From positions 148,014 to 212,013 of the forward strand of contig DHQO01000022.1 in NCBI GenBank assembly GCA_002408125.1: a stretch of DNA of 64,000 nucleotides. Direction: 5' to 3'. The notes under the pieces are model-generated. The model saw only the letters and a list, made by a program, of their open reading frames with translations. It searched no databases and was not told the origin of the DNA. A program made the translations under genes and the position numbers. The DNA comes from Hyphomonadaceae bacterium UBA5336. Its GTDB lineage: Bacteria; Pseudomonadota; Alphaproteobacteria; Caulobacterales; Hyphomonadaceae. Each line of letters begins with the position of its first letter. The first letter of the stretch is position 1. Shown here one piece after another: positions 17,466 to 28,026 of this stretch.

Positions 17466-19259
17466 ATGATTGCCGACAGTCTCTTGAGAACGGTCTTCGA
17501 TGCCCTGCCCTATCCGGTGTTCATAAAGAACAGCCGACACGAATGGGTCTATGGCAATGCTGAATTCGCCAGGCTGATCGGTCGCGAGGATTTCCTCGGC
17601 AAGACCGATTCCGACCTGTTCCCGGAACATCAGGTCGAGGTGTTCTGGCGCGAGGATGACGCTGTCCTGAAGGGTGGGGAAAGCCTGAACGAGGAAGAGA
17701 TCGGTGAGGGCACATATGTGCTGACCCACAAGGTCCCCCTGCAGTTGGCAGACGGCGAGCCCGGCCTCATCGCCATCGTGATTGCCATGGCCTCCGGAGA
17801 GGTCCTGACCAGCGATGTGCGCAATCGCTACGAGGCCCGCCTGCGCGAGACGGCGAAACTGGTCAACCAGCTCAAATCCGAGCTCACCACCAAGAATGCC
17901 GCGCTGAAACAGAAGCTCATGCACCGCGAGCTGGAGCTGACCCGCGCCATCGAGATCGCTCACACTGATACGGCCACGGGCCTGCGCAACCGGCTCGGTT
18001 TCGAGCAGGATCTTGCCGATGCCGTCCAGGCCTATGAGGATACCGGCAAGGTGTTCGGCCTGGCGCTGCTCGATATCGACCATTTCAAGCGGATCAATGA
18101 CCGCTTTGGCCACGATATGGGCGACAAGGTGCTCCAGACCGTCGGCCAGCGCCTGCGCAAGCTGCCGCATATCCGCAGCGTGGCGCGCATTGGCGGGGAT
18201 GAGTTCGCGATCATCACCGACCGTCCCTCGATACAGATCCGCGACCGCCAGGCCGACCTGGAACAGGCCCAGACCTATGTCTTCCGCCCGCTGGTGGACG
18301 GCTCAAGTGTTGTCAATCTGTCCGGCTCGGTCGGCTTCTGCGTCTTCCCGGACCATGCCAGGGACACCTCCCAGCTCAAGCGCCGGGCAGACCTCGCCCT
18401 GCTCGACGCCAAGGCGAAGGGGCGCAGCCGCCTGAAGATCTTTGACGAGGCGCTCGGCCGCGCTGCCGACCGCCGGCGCATGATCGAGGAAGAGCTGCCA
18501 CTGGCCATCGCCGAGGGCGCGATCGATGTAGTGTTCCAGCCCATCGTGTCGAGCACGGTGCGGCGCGTGTGCGGGGTCGAGGCCCTGGCCCGCTGGAGCC
18601 ATCCGCAGCTGGGCAATGTCCAGCCCCAGGAATTTGTCGATATCGCCAATGATATGGGCCTGACCTCACAGCTCGATGTGGCGGTGTTCCTGAAGGCGGC
18701 GCGTGCCATGCGCGAATTCCTGCTTGCCGGGCAGATCGACTATGTCTCCTTCAATGTGTCGCCCAACGACATCATCGATCCGAGCTTTGCGTCCGACCTG
18801 CTCGCGCGGATCAAGCAGTGTGGCATCAAGCCGGGCCAGGTCTTCCTGGAAGTGATCGAAAGCTCGATCGTGCACGATATCCACGCCGCGTCGGAGAATC
18901 TGCGCGAGCTTGGTGCGGCAGGTGTGAAGTCTGCACTCGATGACTATGGCACCGGGTTTTCCAATCTGCGCGCCCTGCTGGACCTGCCGATCAACCGGCT
19001 GAAGGTCGACCGCTCGCTGGTTGCCAGCCTGGAAGACAATGCCCGCATGCTCGACCTCTTCGTCTCGATCATGCAGCTGGCTCAGGGCATGGGTGTGGAT
19101 GTGGTCGCCGAGGGCATCGAGACGCCCAAGCAGGCCCTCTTTGTTGAGGCCGCAGGTTGCGAATACATGCAGGGTTTCTTCTTCGGGCGGGGCGCTTCGG
19201 TGCTGGAGCTGGAAGACATGTTCGAAGCCGACCGGGATCCCGCCTCGCGCGTCGCCTAG
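17466..19259 (+). CDS. PAS-GGDEF-EAL cyclic-di-GMP turnover protein
   Basis: The 597-residue protein has a PAS domain at about 5-115 (VFDALPYPVFIKN, GKTDSDLFP), a coiled-coil linker at about 120-165, a diguanylate cyclase domain with intact GGDEF (243-247, RIGGDEFAI) and DIDHFKRINDRFGHDMGD, then a phosphodiesterase domain with EAL (372-374), FNVSPNDI, DDYGTGFSNL, LKVDRSL and EGIET. Both catalytic signatures look complete, so it may make or break cyclic di-GMP. No RxxD inhibition site precedes GGDEF. No membrane segment is seen. It is co-transcribed with the GAF gene. Confidence 0.93.
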   Translation: MIADSLLRTVFDALPYPVFIKNSRHEWVYGNAEFARLIGREDFLGKTDSDLFPEHQVEVFWREDDAVLKGGESLNEEEIGEGTYVLTHKVPLQLADGEPGLIAIVIAMASGEVLTSDVRNRYEARLRETAKLVNQLKSELTTKNAALKQKLMHRELELTRAIEIAHTDTATGLRNRLGFEQDLADAVQAYEDTGKVFGLALLDIDHFKRINDRFGHDMGDKVLQTVGQRLRKLPHIRSVARIGGDEFAIITDRPSIQIRDRQADLEQAQTYVFRPLVDGSSVVNLSGSVGFCVFPDHARDTSQLKRRADLALLDAKAKGRSRLKIFDEALGRAADRRRMIEEELPLAIAEGAIDVVFQPIVSSTVRRVCGVEALARWSHPQLGNVQPQEFVDIANDMGLTSQLDVAVFLKAARAMREFLLAGQIDYVSFNVSPNDIIDPSFASDLLARIKQCGIKPGQVFLEVIESSIVHDIHAASENLRELGAAGVKSALDDYGTGFSNLRALLDLPINRLKVDRSLVASLEDNARMLDLFVSIMQLAQGMGVDVVAEGIETPKQALFVEAAGCEYMQGFFFGRGASVLELEDMFEADRDPASRVA

Positions 19260-20194
19260 TTCGCCGGCTCCAGCCAGCTCGCCAGAAACTCCGCCTTGGC
19301 GCGATTGTCCTCCAGGGCGAGCGCCTGGTCGCGGGCGAGGAATTTTACCGTATCGCCGGGGCGGACCTGCCCGAGAAGATGCAGGTCGCAGCCGATCACC
19401 GCGCAGATGCGCGGATAGCCGCCCGTGGTCTGGCCGTCGGCCATCAGCGCGATGGGCTGGCCATCCTCGGCGCATTGCACAATGCCGGGAAACACTGCCG
19501 CGCTGTTCATCTGCCCATCGGAGGTGAGGTACAGTTTCGGCCCGGCAAGGCGCAGGCCCATGCGGCTTGCCGCGCGTCCGGCCGTCCAGGCGGCCTCGAA
19601 CAGGGCCGCCTTGCTCGCCGGGGATAGAAGACCGGTCTCCGCCGAGATTACCGCGCGCAGCATATGGCTGTTGCCGATATGCGGGCGGTGTTCCTGCGGC
19701 GTGGAGATCAGGTCAGGCTCGCCGTCCGGAGCGCCAATTTCCAGCACATCGCCCGCCTGCAGGGCGCGCCCCTCATGTCCGCCGAGCCGGGCAGGCAGAT
19801 AGGTCGAGCCAGAGCCGAGCAGCTCATCGGCGGCAAACCCGCCGGCGATGGCGAGATAGGTGCGCACGCCACGGGCGGGAGGATCGAGCTCCAGACGGTC
19901 ACCATCATGCACCGCCAGCGTGGTGTGATAGGCCGCGGGTCGGCCGTTGAGGCGCGCCGGCGCCGGCGCACCCGTCAGCGCGATCCAGCCGGCCTGATGG
20001 AACTTGGCGACAAAGCCGCCGAGTGTGATCTCCAGCGCCGTGGCCTCCGCCCCATTACCGACCAGCCGGTTGGCGAGCGCCATCGACACCCCGTCCGCCG
20101 GCCCGGACCAGGGCACACCCATATGCCGATAACCGCGCCGCGGTGCGCCCTGCAGCGTCGTCTGCAGGCCAGGCTTTTCCACTGTGAGGCTCAT
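19256..20194 (-). CDS. pxpC: 5-oxoprolinase subunit PxpC (KipA-like)
   Basis: The 312-residue protein has the biotin-carboxyltransferase-like/KipA family pattern: GLQTTLQGAPRRGYRHMGVPWSGPAD at the start (the QD/QG...GVP.SGA.D type N-terminus), ALEITLGG, and near the end GGYPRICAVIGCDLHLLGQVRPGDTVKF. With PxpA and PxpB it forms ATP-dependent 5-oxoprolinase, which opens pyroglutamate to glutamate. Its start overlaps the pxpB stop, and it ends convergent with the GGDEF-EAL gene (four-base overlap). It is the last gene of a five-gene operon. Confidence 0.92.
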   Translation of the reverse strand: MSLTVEKPGLQTTLQGAPRRGYRHMGVPWSGPADGVSMALANRLVGNGAEATALEITLGGFVAKFHQAGWIALTGAPAPARLNGRPAAYHTTLAVHDGDRLELDPPARGVRTYLAIAGGFAADELLGSGSTYLPARLGGHEGRALQAGDVLEIGAPDGEPDLISTPQEHRPHIGNSHMLRAVISAETGLLSPASKAALFEAAWTAGRAASRMGLRLAGPKLYLTSDGQMNSAAVFPGIVQCAEDGQPIALMADGQTTGGYPRICAVIGCDLHLLGQVRPGDTVKFLARDQALALEDNRAKAEFLASWLEPAN

Positions 20195-20814
20195 GCCGGT
20201 ACGAACCGGACCGTATCGCCCGGATGCAGGAGGAAAGGATCGCCCCGCGCCGCATCGAACAGGGCCGCATCACTCTGCCCGATCAGCGGCCAGCCGCCTG
20301 GGCCGGGCAAGGCATAGGTGCCTGTGCGGCCTGTCGTGAGCCCGATGGCGCCGGCGGGCACATGGGTGCGGGGCGTGGACAGACGCGGGATTTTCAGATC
20401 GCGCGGCAGGCCGGAAATATAGGCAAAGCCCGGCGTGAAGCCGATCATGTCGACCATGTGCTCAAGGCTGGTGTGCAGCGCGATCAGCTCATCCTCGCCC
20501 ATGCCGAGATCGTCACAGATGGCGGCAAGATCCGGCCCGGCTTTCCCGCCATAGTGCACCGGTATGGAGTGGGTCTGGGGCGTGCGGCCAGGAGCGGCCT
20601 CGCCCGTCGTGGCGAGCGCCCGGTCCAGGCGGGCCGTGGCCGCGCTCATGTCCAGTGCGATGGGATCGAACAGGACGCTGACACTGTCGATGCCGGCAAC
20701 CACTTCCAGCCAGTCGCCGGATGCCCGCAAATGCGCCGCCATGCGCTGGGCCTCGCGCGCATCGGCTGCCGGGACGAACAGCGCGCAATCGCTCAGGGCG
20801 GCAATCTCAGCCAT
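20191..20814 (-). CDS. pxpB: 5-oxoprolinase subunit PxpB (KipI-like)
   Basis: From ATG 20814 the 207-residue protein has the PxpB/KipI pattern: an N-terminal ALFVPA strand, GIDSVSVLFDP, then IPVHYGG..GPDLAAICDDLGM, HTSLEHMVDMIGFTPGFAYISGLP, PRTHVPAGAIGLTTGRTGTYALPGPGGWPLIGQ and a final HPGDTVRFVP. An upstream in-frame start at 20901 would extend it into pxpA and is rejected. It overlaps pxpA by eight bases. Confidence 0.92.
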   Translation of the reverse strand: MAEIAALSDCALFVPAADAREAQRMAAHLRASGDWLEVVAGIDSVSVLFDPIALDMSAATARLDRALATTGEAAPGRTPQTHSIPVHYGGKAGPDLAAICDDLGMGEDELIALHTSLEHMVDMIGFTPGFAYISGLPRDLKIPRLSTPRTHVPAGAIGLTTGRTGTYALPGPGGWPLIGQSDAALFDAARGDPFLLHPGDTVRFVPA

Positions 20815-21559
20815 CGCCCCCGACCCCGATCTGCAGCCCGGCTTGCTCCAGCGCGGCGCGAATGGCTTTCGCCGAGGCCAGCGCGCCCGGCGTGTCGCCA
20901 TGCAGGCACAGCGTGCGGGCGGGCAGGGGGATGGCGAGGCCGTTGATCGCGGTCACCGTGCCCTCGCGGGCGATCTCCAGCGCCTGGGCGAGGCGTGCCT
21001 CATCGCTCTCCAGCACGGCGCCGGGCTCGCTGCGTGCGACCAGTCGGCCCTCGGGCGTATAGGCGCGGTCGGCAAAGCCCTCGGCGAGGAAGACAAGGCC
21101 GAGTGCGCTGGCGGCGGCCTCCAGCTCTGAAACCGGCGGGCCGACCAGTGCCGCGCCCGGCAGGGCCTCGGCGACAATCTGCGCAACGAGGTGGGCGAGC
21201 GGGGCATCCATTGCGGCCTGATTGTAGAGCGCGCCATGGGGTTTCACATGGCTGAGGGCGGTGTCTTCCTCGTCGGCGATGTAGGCGAGCGCCGCGATCT
21301 GCTCAGTCAGTTCCGCTTTGAGATTGGTGTCGGACACCTCGATCACGCGCCGCCCGAAGCCTTCGCGGTCGGGATAGGAGGGGTGCGCGCCGATCCGCAC
21401 GCCATGGGCCTTTGCCAGCCGGACGGCCTCGCGCATGCTGGCTGCATCACCGGCATGGCCGCCAGAGGCAATGTTGCAGCTGGAGATCACGGCCATCAGG
21501 CCGGGATCGTCGCCGCAGCCTTCACCGAGATCAGCATTGAGATCGATCCATCCGCTCAT
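20807..21559 (-). CDS. pxpA: 5-oxoprolinase subunit PxpA (LamB/YcsF family)
   Basis: From ATG 21559 the 250-residue protein begins WIDLNADLGEGCGDD and has SSCNIASGGHAGD, GVRIGAHPSYPDREGFGRR, LSHVKPHGALYN and FADRAYTPEGRLV..EPGAVL, the full LamB/YcsF signature. This subunit holds the probable 5-oxoproline site. The much longer open frame to 22138 is an overlap with the transporter gene and is not used. Its ATG overlaps the transporter stop (ATGA). Confidence 0.95.
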   Translation of the reverse strand: MSGWIDLNADLGEGCGDDPGLMAVISSCNIASGGHAGDAASMREAVRLAKAHGVRIGAHPSYPDREGFGRRVIEVSDTNLKAELTEQIAALAYIADEEDTALSHVKPHGALYNQAAMDAPLAHLVAQIVAEALPGAALVGPPVSELEAAASALGLVFLAEGFADRAYTPEGRLVARSEPGAVLESDEARLAQALEIAREGTVTAINGLAIPLPARTLCLHGDTPGALASAKAIRAALEQAGLQIGVGGDG

Positions 21560-22767
21560 GGCAGAACTCCAGCAGCCCTTGCGATGGCGCGCAAGCCCAA
21601 GCCCAGCGCGACGAGCACCACGAAGCCGCCGGCCAGGTTTGCCAGCGGCCCGTTGGCATGGGCGCCGAGCATGGATTTCCGGTTCATCACGATGAGCAGG
21701 AACACTGCCACGATCGGGAGCAGCAGCCCGTTGGCGTATTGCGCGATCAGGATGAGCTCGACCGGGCGGATATTCATCAGGCCGATGGCAAGGCCGATCG
21801 CCACCACGGTGAGTGCCGTGCCGCGAAACCAGAGCTGGTGGCGGTCGGTGCCGCCACCCATCAGTTCGCCGAGCACGAATCCGGTCGCCATGGGCGCGGT
21901 GATCGCCGAGGTCAGCCCCGCCGCGAAGAGGCCTGCGCCGACCAGATAGCGCGCGAGGACGCCGAAGGTTGGCTCGATGGCGCGCGCCATGTCGGTTGCC
22001 GAACTGATCTCCGCGGCCATGCCGAACAGGCTGGAGGCGGCGGTGGCCAGCACCAGGATCGAGATCAGCCCGCCAAGGCCGATGGAGACTGCCGCCTCGC
22101 TGCGGGCTTCGTGGATCGCATCCTCGCCCGTGCCCCATTTGCGGCGCGTGGCGGCAGCGTGAAGGAACAGATTGTACGGCACGATGGTGGTTCCGATCAG
22201 GGCGACGGTGGTCATCAGCCCGCCGTCCGGAATGCGCGGGATGAAGCCGGCGGCCAGCGCGCCGAAATCCGGTCTCACGAGCAAGGCGGCGGCGACAAAG
22301 GCAAGGCCCATCACGGCAACGAGCCCGACCAGCACCTTCTCCAGCACCTGGTATCCACCGAACCAGAGCAGGGCGGCGGCAAGACCTGCCAGAGCTGCGA
22401 GGATGATCCGCCGGTCCACCGCGCCCTCGCCGAGCAGGGCCTCGATGCCGAGCACGCCGCCGGTGAGATTGCCCGCCTCATAGGCCGAGTTGCCTATGGC
22501 AAGGGCTGCGAGCACAAGCCCGCCGGCGAGCCATTTCAGCGGTCCGGAGCTTGCCGCCTGCATCAATGCTTCGCCGAGGCCGAGCCGCGCGCCGGCGCCG
22601 AGCCGGGCGGCCATGTCCTGCAGGAGCACGGTAGCGAGCGTGGCAAAGACCAGCGTCCAGACCAGCGCGAAACCGAAATTCGCGCCTGCCAGCGTGCAGG
22701 TCGTCACCGTGCCCGGGCCGATGAATGCGGCGGCAACCAGGGCGCCGGGGCCGGGCCGCCATTTCAT
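21556..22767 (-). CDS. NRAMP-like transporter lacking canonical metal ligands
   Basis: The 403-residue protein has about eleven hydrophobic segments and NRAMP topology. The two metal-binding motifs are changed: the TM1 DPGN motif reads GPGT (17-20) and the TM6 MPH motif reads VPY (196-198, in IGTTIVPYNLFLHA). In true NRAMP proteins those residues bind Mn/Fe, so metal transport is doubtful. It is translationally coupled to pxpA downstream (ATGA) and to a DUF2891 lipoprotein gene upstream (ATGA). Bacillus has a related NRAMP-like ycsG near ycsF-kipI-kipA. Import of 5-oxoproline or a related organic acid is an inference from context. Confidence 0.85.
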   Translation of the reverse strand: MKWRPGPGALVAAAFIGPGTVTTCTLAGANFGFALVWTLVFATLATVLLQDMAARLGAGARLGLGEALMQAASSGPLKWLAGGLVLAALAIGNSAYEAGNLTGGVLGIEALLGEGAVDRRIILAALAGLAAALLWFGGYQVLEKVLVGLVAVMGLAFVAAALLVRPDFGALAAGFIPRIPDGGLMTTVALIGTTIVPYNLFLHAAATRRKWGTGEDAIHEARSEAAVSIGLGGLISILVLATAASSLFGMAAEISSATDMARAIEPTFGVLARYLVGAGLFAAGLTSAITAPMATGFVLGELMGGGTDRHQLWFRGTALTVVAIGLAIGLMNIRPVELILIAQYANGLLLPIVAVFLLIVMNRKSMLGAHANGPLANLAGGFVVLVALGLGLRAIARAAGVLP

Positions 22768-23927
22768 TGCGACGCTCCGGCGCCGGTAATGCCGCGCTCG
22801 GTGGTGAGATAGGTGGCAAAACTTGCGAGCCAGTGGCTGCCTTCATAATGCGTATCGGAGACCGCCGCGACGCCGGTCTCGCGATGGATTTCTGCGGCGG
22901 CGATGAGGCCGGTGCGGCGCGGATCATCCTCCGGCAGGGCGGAGGCGATGCCCTCGAGCGCCCAGGCGCGCGAGAGATTGACGCCATCGAGATGGACGAG
23001 CTTGCCGTCGGACGGGTCGAGCACGATGCCAGGCGCGAGCCAGTCGCCGGATCCGTCCGTAGGCAGACCGGGCAGGAAGTCGGTGAGCCAGGCGGCATAT
23101 TCCGCCTGCGGCAGGACGCGGCGCATCAGGTCTGCTTCCATCAGGCAGGGCGAGAGGAAGTCCTCGCCGGACGGCTCATAGCTCAGCGGGCAGTTCGTGT
23201 CCCGAAGATGGAACTCCACGGACTTGGCGATGAGCGCGGCTTCCAGCTCCGTGTCGCCGACCTGGCGGGCATAATCCACCATCAGGCCGAAGGCGAAAGC
23301 GGTCTGGTTGTGGGTACCTAGCCGCACAGGATAGGAGAGGCGCGGCAGCCAGCCGAGGACGCGCGCGACAATCGCATCTTCCAGCGGGCGTAGGGTTTCA
23401 CGCCATTCGGTGAGCTTGGGATCCTCGCTTTCGTCCAGTTCGGCGATGAGCTGGAGATACCAGGCGATGCCATAGGGGCGCTCGAACCCGGCGCGATAGT
23501 CCGGCGCGTAATAATCCATCTCGCCAGCCATCTTCTCGGTGGTGAAGCTCTGATCCAGCGCGGCGATGATCGCCTCGCGCCAGTCCGCGCCGACCTCGCC
23601 CTTCAGTGTGCGGACAAGTAGCCAGTGACCGTGCACGGAAGAATGCCAGTCATAGCAGCCATAGAACATCGGCGTGAGGGCGCGCGGCGTGGCCACGTCG
23701 CCATCGCTTTCCATGACATGGGAGATCTTGTTGGGATAGGGACGGTGGATGCAGTCGAGCGCCAGCCGGGCAAAGCGCTCCTGGGTCGTGGCAGGCTCGG
23801 GCAGGGCAGGGCGTTCTGGCGCGGGCGTGGCGGCCTCCATTGCAGGCTCTTCAGGCGGCGCATCGGCCTCGGTGCAGGCGCTCAGGCCCAATGCAGCGCC
23901 GATGAGCGCGCCAGTCAGATATCTCAT
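22764..23927 (-). CDS. DUF2891 lipoprotein coupled to the 5-oxoprolinase operon
   Basis: From ATG 23927 the 387-residue protein has a lipobox LSAC (cysteine about 16), an Ala/Pro/Glu-rich linker and then the DUF2891 domain: FARLALDCIHRPYPNKISHVM, TPMFYGCYDWHSSVHGHWLLVR, DYYAPDYRAGFERPYGIAWYLQL, LGTHNQTAFAFGLMVDYAR and LSYEPSGEDFLSPCLMEADLMRR. The domain looks like an alpha/alpha barrel of the glycan-lyase/isomerase kind, but no activity is known. It is the first gene of the operon with the NRAMP-like carrier and pxpABC. An in-frame start at 23993 is possible but would spoil the signal peptide. Confidence 0.82.
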   Translation of the reverse strand: MRYLTGALIGAALGLSACTEADAPPEEPAMEAATPAPERPALPEPATTQERFARLALDCIHRPYPNKISHVMESDGDVATPRALTPMFYGCYDWHSSVHGHWLLVRTLKGEVGADWREAIIAALDQSFTTEKMAGEMDYYAPDYRAGFERPYGIAWYLQLIAELDESEDPKLTEWRETLRPLEDAIVARVLGWLPRLSYPVRLGTHNQTAFAFGLMVDYARQVGDTELEAALIAKSVEFHLRDTNCPLSYEPSGEDFLSPCLMEADLMRRVLPQAEYAAWLTDFLPGLPTDGSGDWLAPGIVLDPSDGKLVHLDGVNLSRAWALEGIASALPEDDPRRTGLIAAAEIHRETGVAAVSDTHYEGSHWLASFATYLTTERGITGAGASQ

Positions 23928-23956
23928 GTCTTGTTTCCGGCCATCGGTAAATTGAT

Positions 23957-23987
23957 ACAGGCGTATGGCTGATTGCCATACGCCTGT
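23957..23987 (-). terminator. 13-bp perfect hairpin between response-regulator and DUF2891 genes
   Basis: ACAGGCGTATGGC and GCCATACGCCTGT are exact reverse complements with a five-base loop. The hairpin lies downstream of the response-regulator gene and 30 bases upstream of the DUF2891 start. There is no strong T-run, so it could be a stop or a control element of the DUF2891-pxp operon. Confidence 0.45.
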
Positions 23988-24032
23988 GTTCATTCCTGCG
24001 AGATGGTTGGCCGGGTGGCAAGCCGTCAGGCG

Positions 24033-25499
<1,467 letters not shown>

Positions 25500-25722
25500 A
25501 CCTCGTGCCCCTTCTGAAACCTGATGAGCGGGAAATGTCCCGTTCCGCTACGCCCCGGTTTGGCACATAGGAGTGGAATTACGGTTTAGGGGAATGTTGA
25601 AATTTATGGGAATTTTCCGGGAGTGTGCTGCGCAGCTTCCAGATGATCTGGCGCTTGGGCATTTTGCGCGAAGCAGCTAGAGAAAAAGTGAAGGGCCGCA
25701 GGAAGAAAAGGGGTACACCACA

Positions 25723-26889
25723 ATGCCGAAACTGATCGCGCCGATGGTGCCGAGAGACCCGAAGGATGCCCACCGGGCGGCGACCCCGCTGGAACTGTTC
25801 TTCGACCTTGTCTTCGTGATCGCCATCGCGGCAGCGGCCGTTGGCCTCCATCATAGTGTGGCCGAAAACCATGCGCTGGAGGGCCTTGCCTATTTCTGCG
25901 TGGCCTTCTTCGCCATCTGGTGGGCCTGGATGAACTTCACCTGGTTCGCCTCGGCCTATGACAATGACGATACGGTCTACCGCCTGCTGGTGATGGTGAT
26001 CCTGGCGGGCGCCCTCGTGATGGCAGCGGGTATCCCGAAAATGTTTGATGGGCTGAACGTGGCCGGCGGGGTGACCGGCTATGTCATTATGCGCGTCGGC
26101 ATGGTTGCGCTCTGGCTGCGTGCGGCGGCGGGCGATCCGGCGCGCCGGCGCACGGCGCTGGCCTATGCGGCGGGCATCACGCTTGCGCAGGTCTACTGGG
26201 TTGGCTTTGCCCTGGCCCAGCCGCTCGCCGTTCATGTGTCGCTTGGCCTCTTTCTCCTGGGGGTTGTCATCGAGCTTGCCGTGCCGGCCGTGGCCGAGCG
26301 GTTTGCCACCACGCCCTGGCATCGCCATCACATTATCGAGCGCTATGGCCTGTTGAATATCATCGTCCTGGGCGAGACGCTGCTGGCCGGCGTGATGGCG
26401 CTGCAGCAATCGGGCGGGGATCATTTCAGCCCCACGCTGATTGCGACGGCGGTGGCTGCGCTGGTCGTGGTGTTCGTGATGTGGTGGGTCTATTTCACCG
26501 ACGAGGACCACCTCACCTCCCATGAGCTGCCCGATGCCCTGCTCTGGGGCTATGGGCATCTCCTGATCTTTGCCGCCGGAGCGGCGGTGGGGGCGGGCTT
26601 TGCCGTGCTCGTCGATACGCTCACCCATCATGCGCATATCGAGCTGGGCACCGCCTATCTCGCTGTCGGCATTCCGGTGGCGGTCTATTTCGCCGGGCTC
26701 TGGTTCGTGCGCGACCGCAAATGCCTGACCGGGCCGGCGGTGCATGTGTTGCTCGCCGGCGCGCTGGTGATCCTGGCGGCGCTGGCGCTGGGGGCAGGCA
26801 TGTTCTCGCTGGCGGGGATTGCGGTGGTGACAGCGGGCCTGCGGACCTGGCTGGCGCGGACGGCGGTTGTGCGTGAGGCGGTCAGCTAG
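25723..26889 (+). CDS. Low-temperature-requirement A (LtrA) family membrane protein
   Basis: The 388-residue protein has about ten hydrophobic segments and the LtrA hallmark near the start, ATPLELFFDLVFVIAIAAAA, then FAIWWAWMNFTWFASAYDNDD and later WHRHHIIERYGLLNIIVLGETLLA. The family was named from Listeria growth at low temperature; its molecular role is unknown. ATG follows an A-rich stretch with GGAAG ahead. It ends convergent with the Rieske gene (four-base overlap). Confidence 0.9.
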   Translation: MPKLIAPMVPRDPKDAHRAATPLELFFDLVFVIAIAAAAVGLHHSVAENHALEGLAYFCVAFFAIWWAWMNFTWFASAYDNDDTVYRLLVMVILAGALVMAAGIPKMFDGLNVAGGVTGYVIMRVGMVALWLRAAAGDPARRRTALAYAAGITLAQVYWVGFALAQPLAVHVSLGLFLLGVVIELAVPAVAERFATTPWHRHHIIERYGLLNIIVLGETLLAGVMALQQSGGDHFSPTLIATAVAALVVVFVMWWVYFTDEDHLTSHELPDALLWGYGHLLIFAAGAAVGAGFAVLVDTLTHHAHIELGTAYLAVGIPVAVYFAGLWFVRDRKCLTGPAVHVLLAGALVILAALALGAGMFSLAGIAVVTAGLRTWLARTAVVREAVS

Positions 26890-27986
26890 CTCCGCCAACT
26901 CAACACCGTCGGCTGGATCGGGTTTTCGAAATTGCCGCCATTGCTGCGCCAGTCGCTCCAGCGCCGTTTCAGCGTGCGATACCACTTCGCCTGCACGTCG
27001 ATATCGTCGATCCACATCATGGCGGACTGATATTTCATGCCCTCGTTCTGCAGGTCGACCATGCGGCCATCCTGACCCAGAAACATGCGCGCAGCCGGCT
27101 TGAAGATCGGGATGGCGAGGTTGAGCAGCGGCGCGCCGGTCCACCAGGTGATCTGGGTGATGCGCGTTTTCTTCGGCGCCTGGGGCGTCAGGCAGGTGAG
27201 GGTGAGCAGCCGGGCCTTGTCGTTTTCGACAATCTCCCAGCGATAGCCCGGGAGCTGGAACAGGATCTCTGTCGTCACCAGCCCGCCGAACAGGGCCTTG
27301 TAGGCCAGCGAGTTCGAGCTCGGCTGGTGGCGGGCGATGGCCCAGCCCCGCTCGCGCGGCTCAAACGGCTTTTCCTTCACCTTGAGGCCCACCGAAGGCG
27401 GGCGCCACCACCACTGATTATGCACGAAGGGCACATGCGCCGGGTCCATCAGGCCGACCACGGCATCGTCCATATGCGCGTTGAACACCTCGGAGATCAC
27501 GAATTTCGGCTTGTCCGGCAGCGGGCCGAATTCCGGCGGGGCGATACAGGGCTCGCCGGCCTCGCGCGGGTCATGGGCGACATAGACATAGACGCAGCCA
27601 TTGGCTTCATGGGCGGGATAGGCGCGCACCTTGAAGCGGGTGGAGTCATAGGGCTCCTTGCCCGTCAGCGAGGGCATGTGCCTGCACACGCCATCCTTGC
27701 CGAAGCGCCAGCCATGATAGGGGCACTCCACCGTGGCCTCGCCATCGGTGTCGACCTGCTTGCCGGCGCTGAGCGGGACAAGCCGGTGCGGGCAGATATC
27801 GCGCAGGGCGAGCACCTCGCCGCTTGTCGTCCGCCCGAGCAGGACAGGCTCGCCGAGGATGATGCGCCGGAACTGTTTGCCCGGCTTCAGTTCCTTCGAG
27901 GTCGCGGCGAAATACCAGCTGTCGGTCAGGAAGCCGTCAGTCGTGATGCCCTTCTGCGCGGCGTCGAGATGTGCGGAGTCTGCCAT
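26886..27986 (-). CDS. Rieske-type aromatic-ring hydroxylating oxygenase
   Basis: The 366-residue protein has a Rieske [2Fe-2S] site, Cys65-x-His67 and Cys88-x-x-His91 (CPHRL ... CPYHGW), and a mononuclear iron site in MDPAHVPFVH (His184, His189). This is the alpha-subunit layout of VanA/PobA-like or phenylpropionate-type monooxygenases that need a separate reductase. No ferredoxin or reductase gene is adjacent. The substrate is unknown. It lies 40 bases downstream of the CDF exporter gene on the same strand; co-transcription is possible. Confidence 0.9.
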   Translation of the reverse strand: MADSAHLDAAQKGITTDGFLTDSWYFAATSKELKPGKQFRRIILGEPVLLGRTTSGEVLALRDICPHRLVPLSAGKQVDTDGEATVECPYHGWRFGKDGVCRHMPSLTGKEPYDSTRFKVRAYPAHEANGCVYVYVAHDPREAGEPCIAPPEFGPLPDKPKFVISEVFNAHMDDAVVGLMDPAHVPFVHNQWWWRPPSVGLKVKEKPFEPRERGWAIARHQPSSNSLAYKALFGGLVTTEILFQLPGYRWEIVENDKARLLTLTCLTPQAPKKTRITQITWWTGAPLLNLAIPIFKPAARMFLGQDGRMVDLQNEGMKYQSAMMWIDDIDVQAKWYRTLKRRWSDWRSNGGNFENPIQPTVLSWRS

Positions 27987-28026
27987 TCCGGCCTCTTAGC
28001 ATGGCGGTTCCGGGCGCGCGAGAGAC

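Noticed and set aside
25579..27144. Minus-strand ORF of 521 codons over ltrA
   Set aside because: It is rich in Arg, His and Gln without domains and is antisense to a clear LtrA-family gene.
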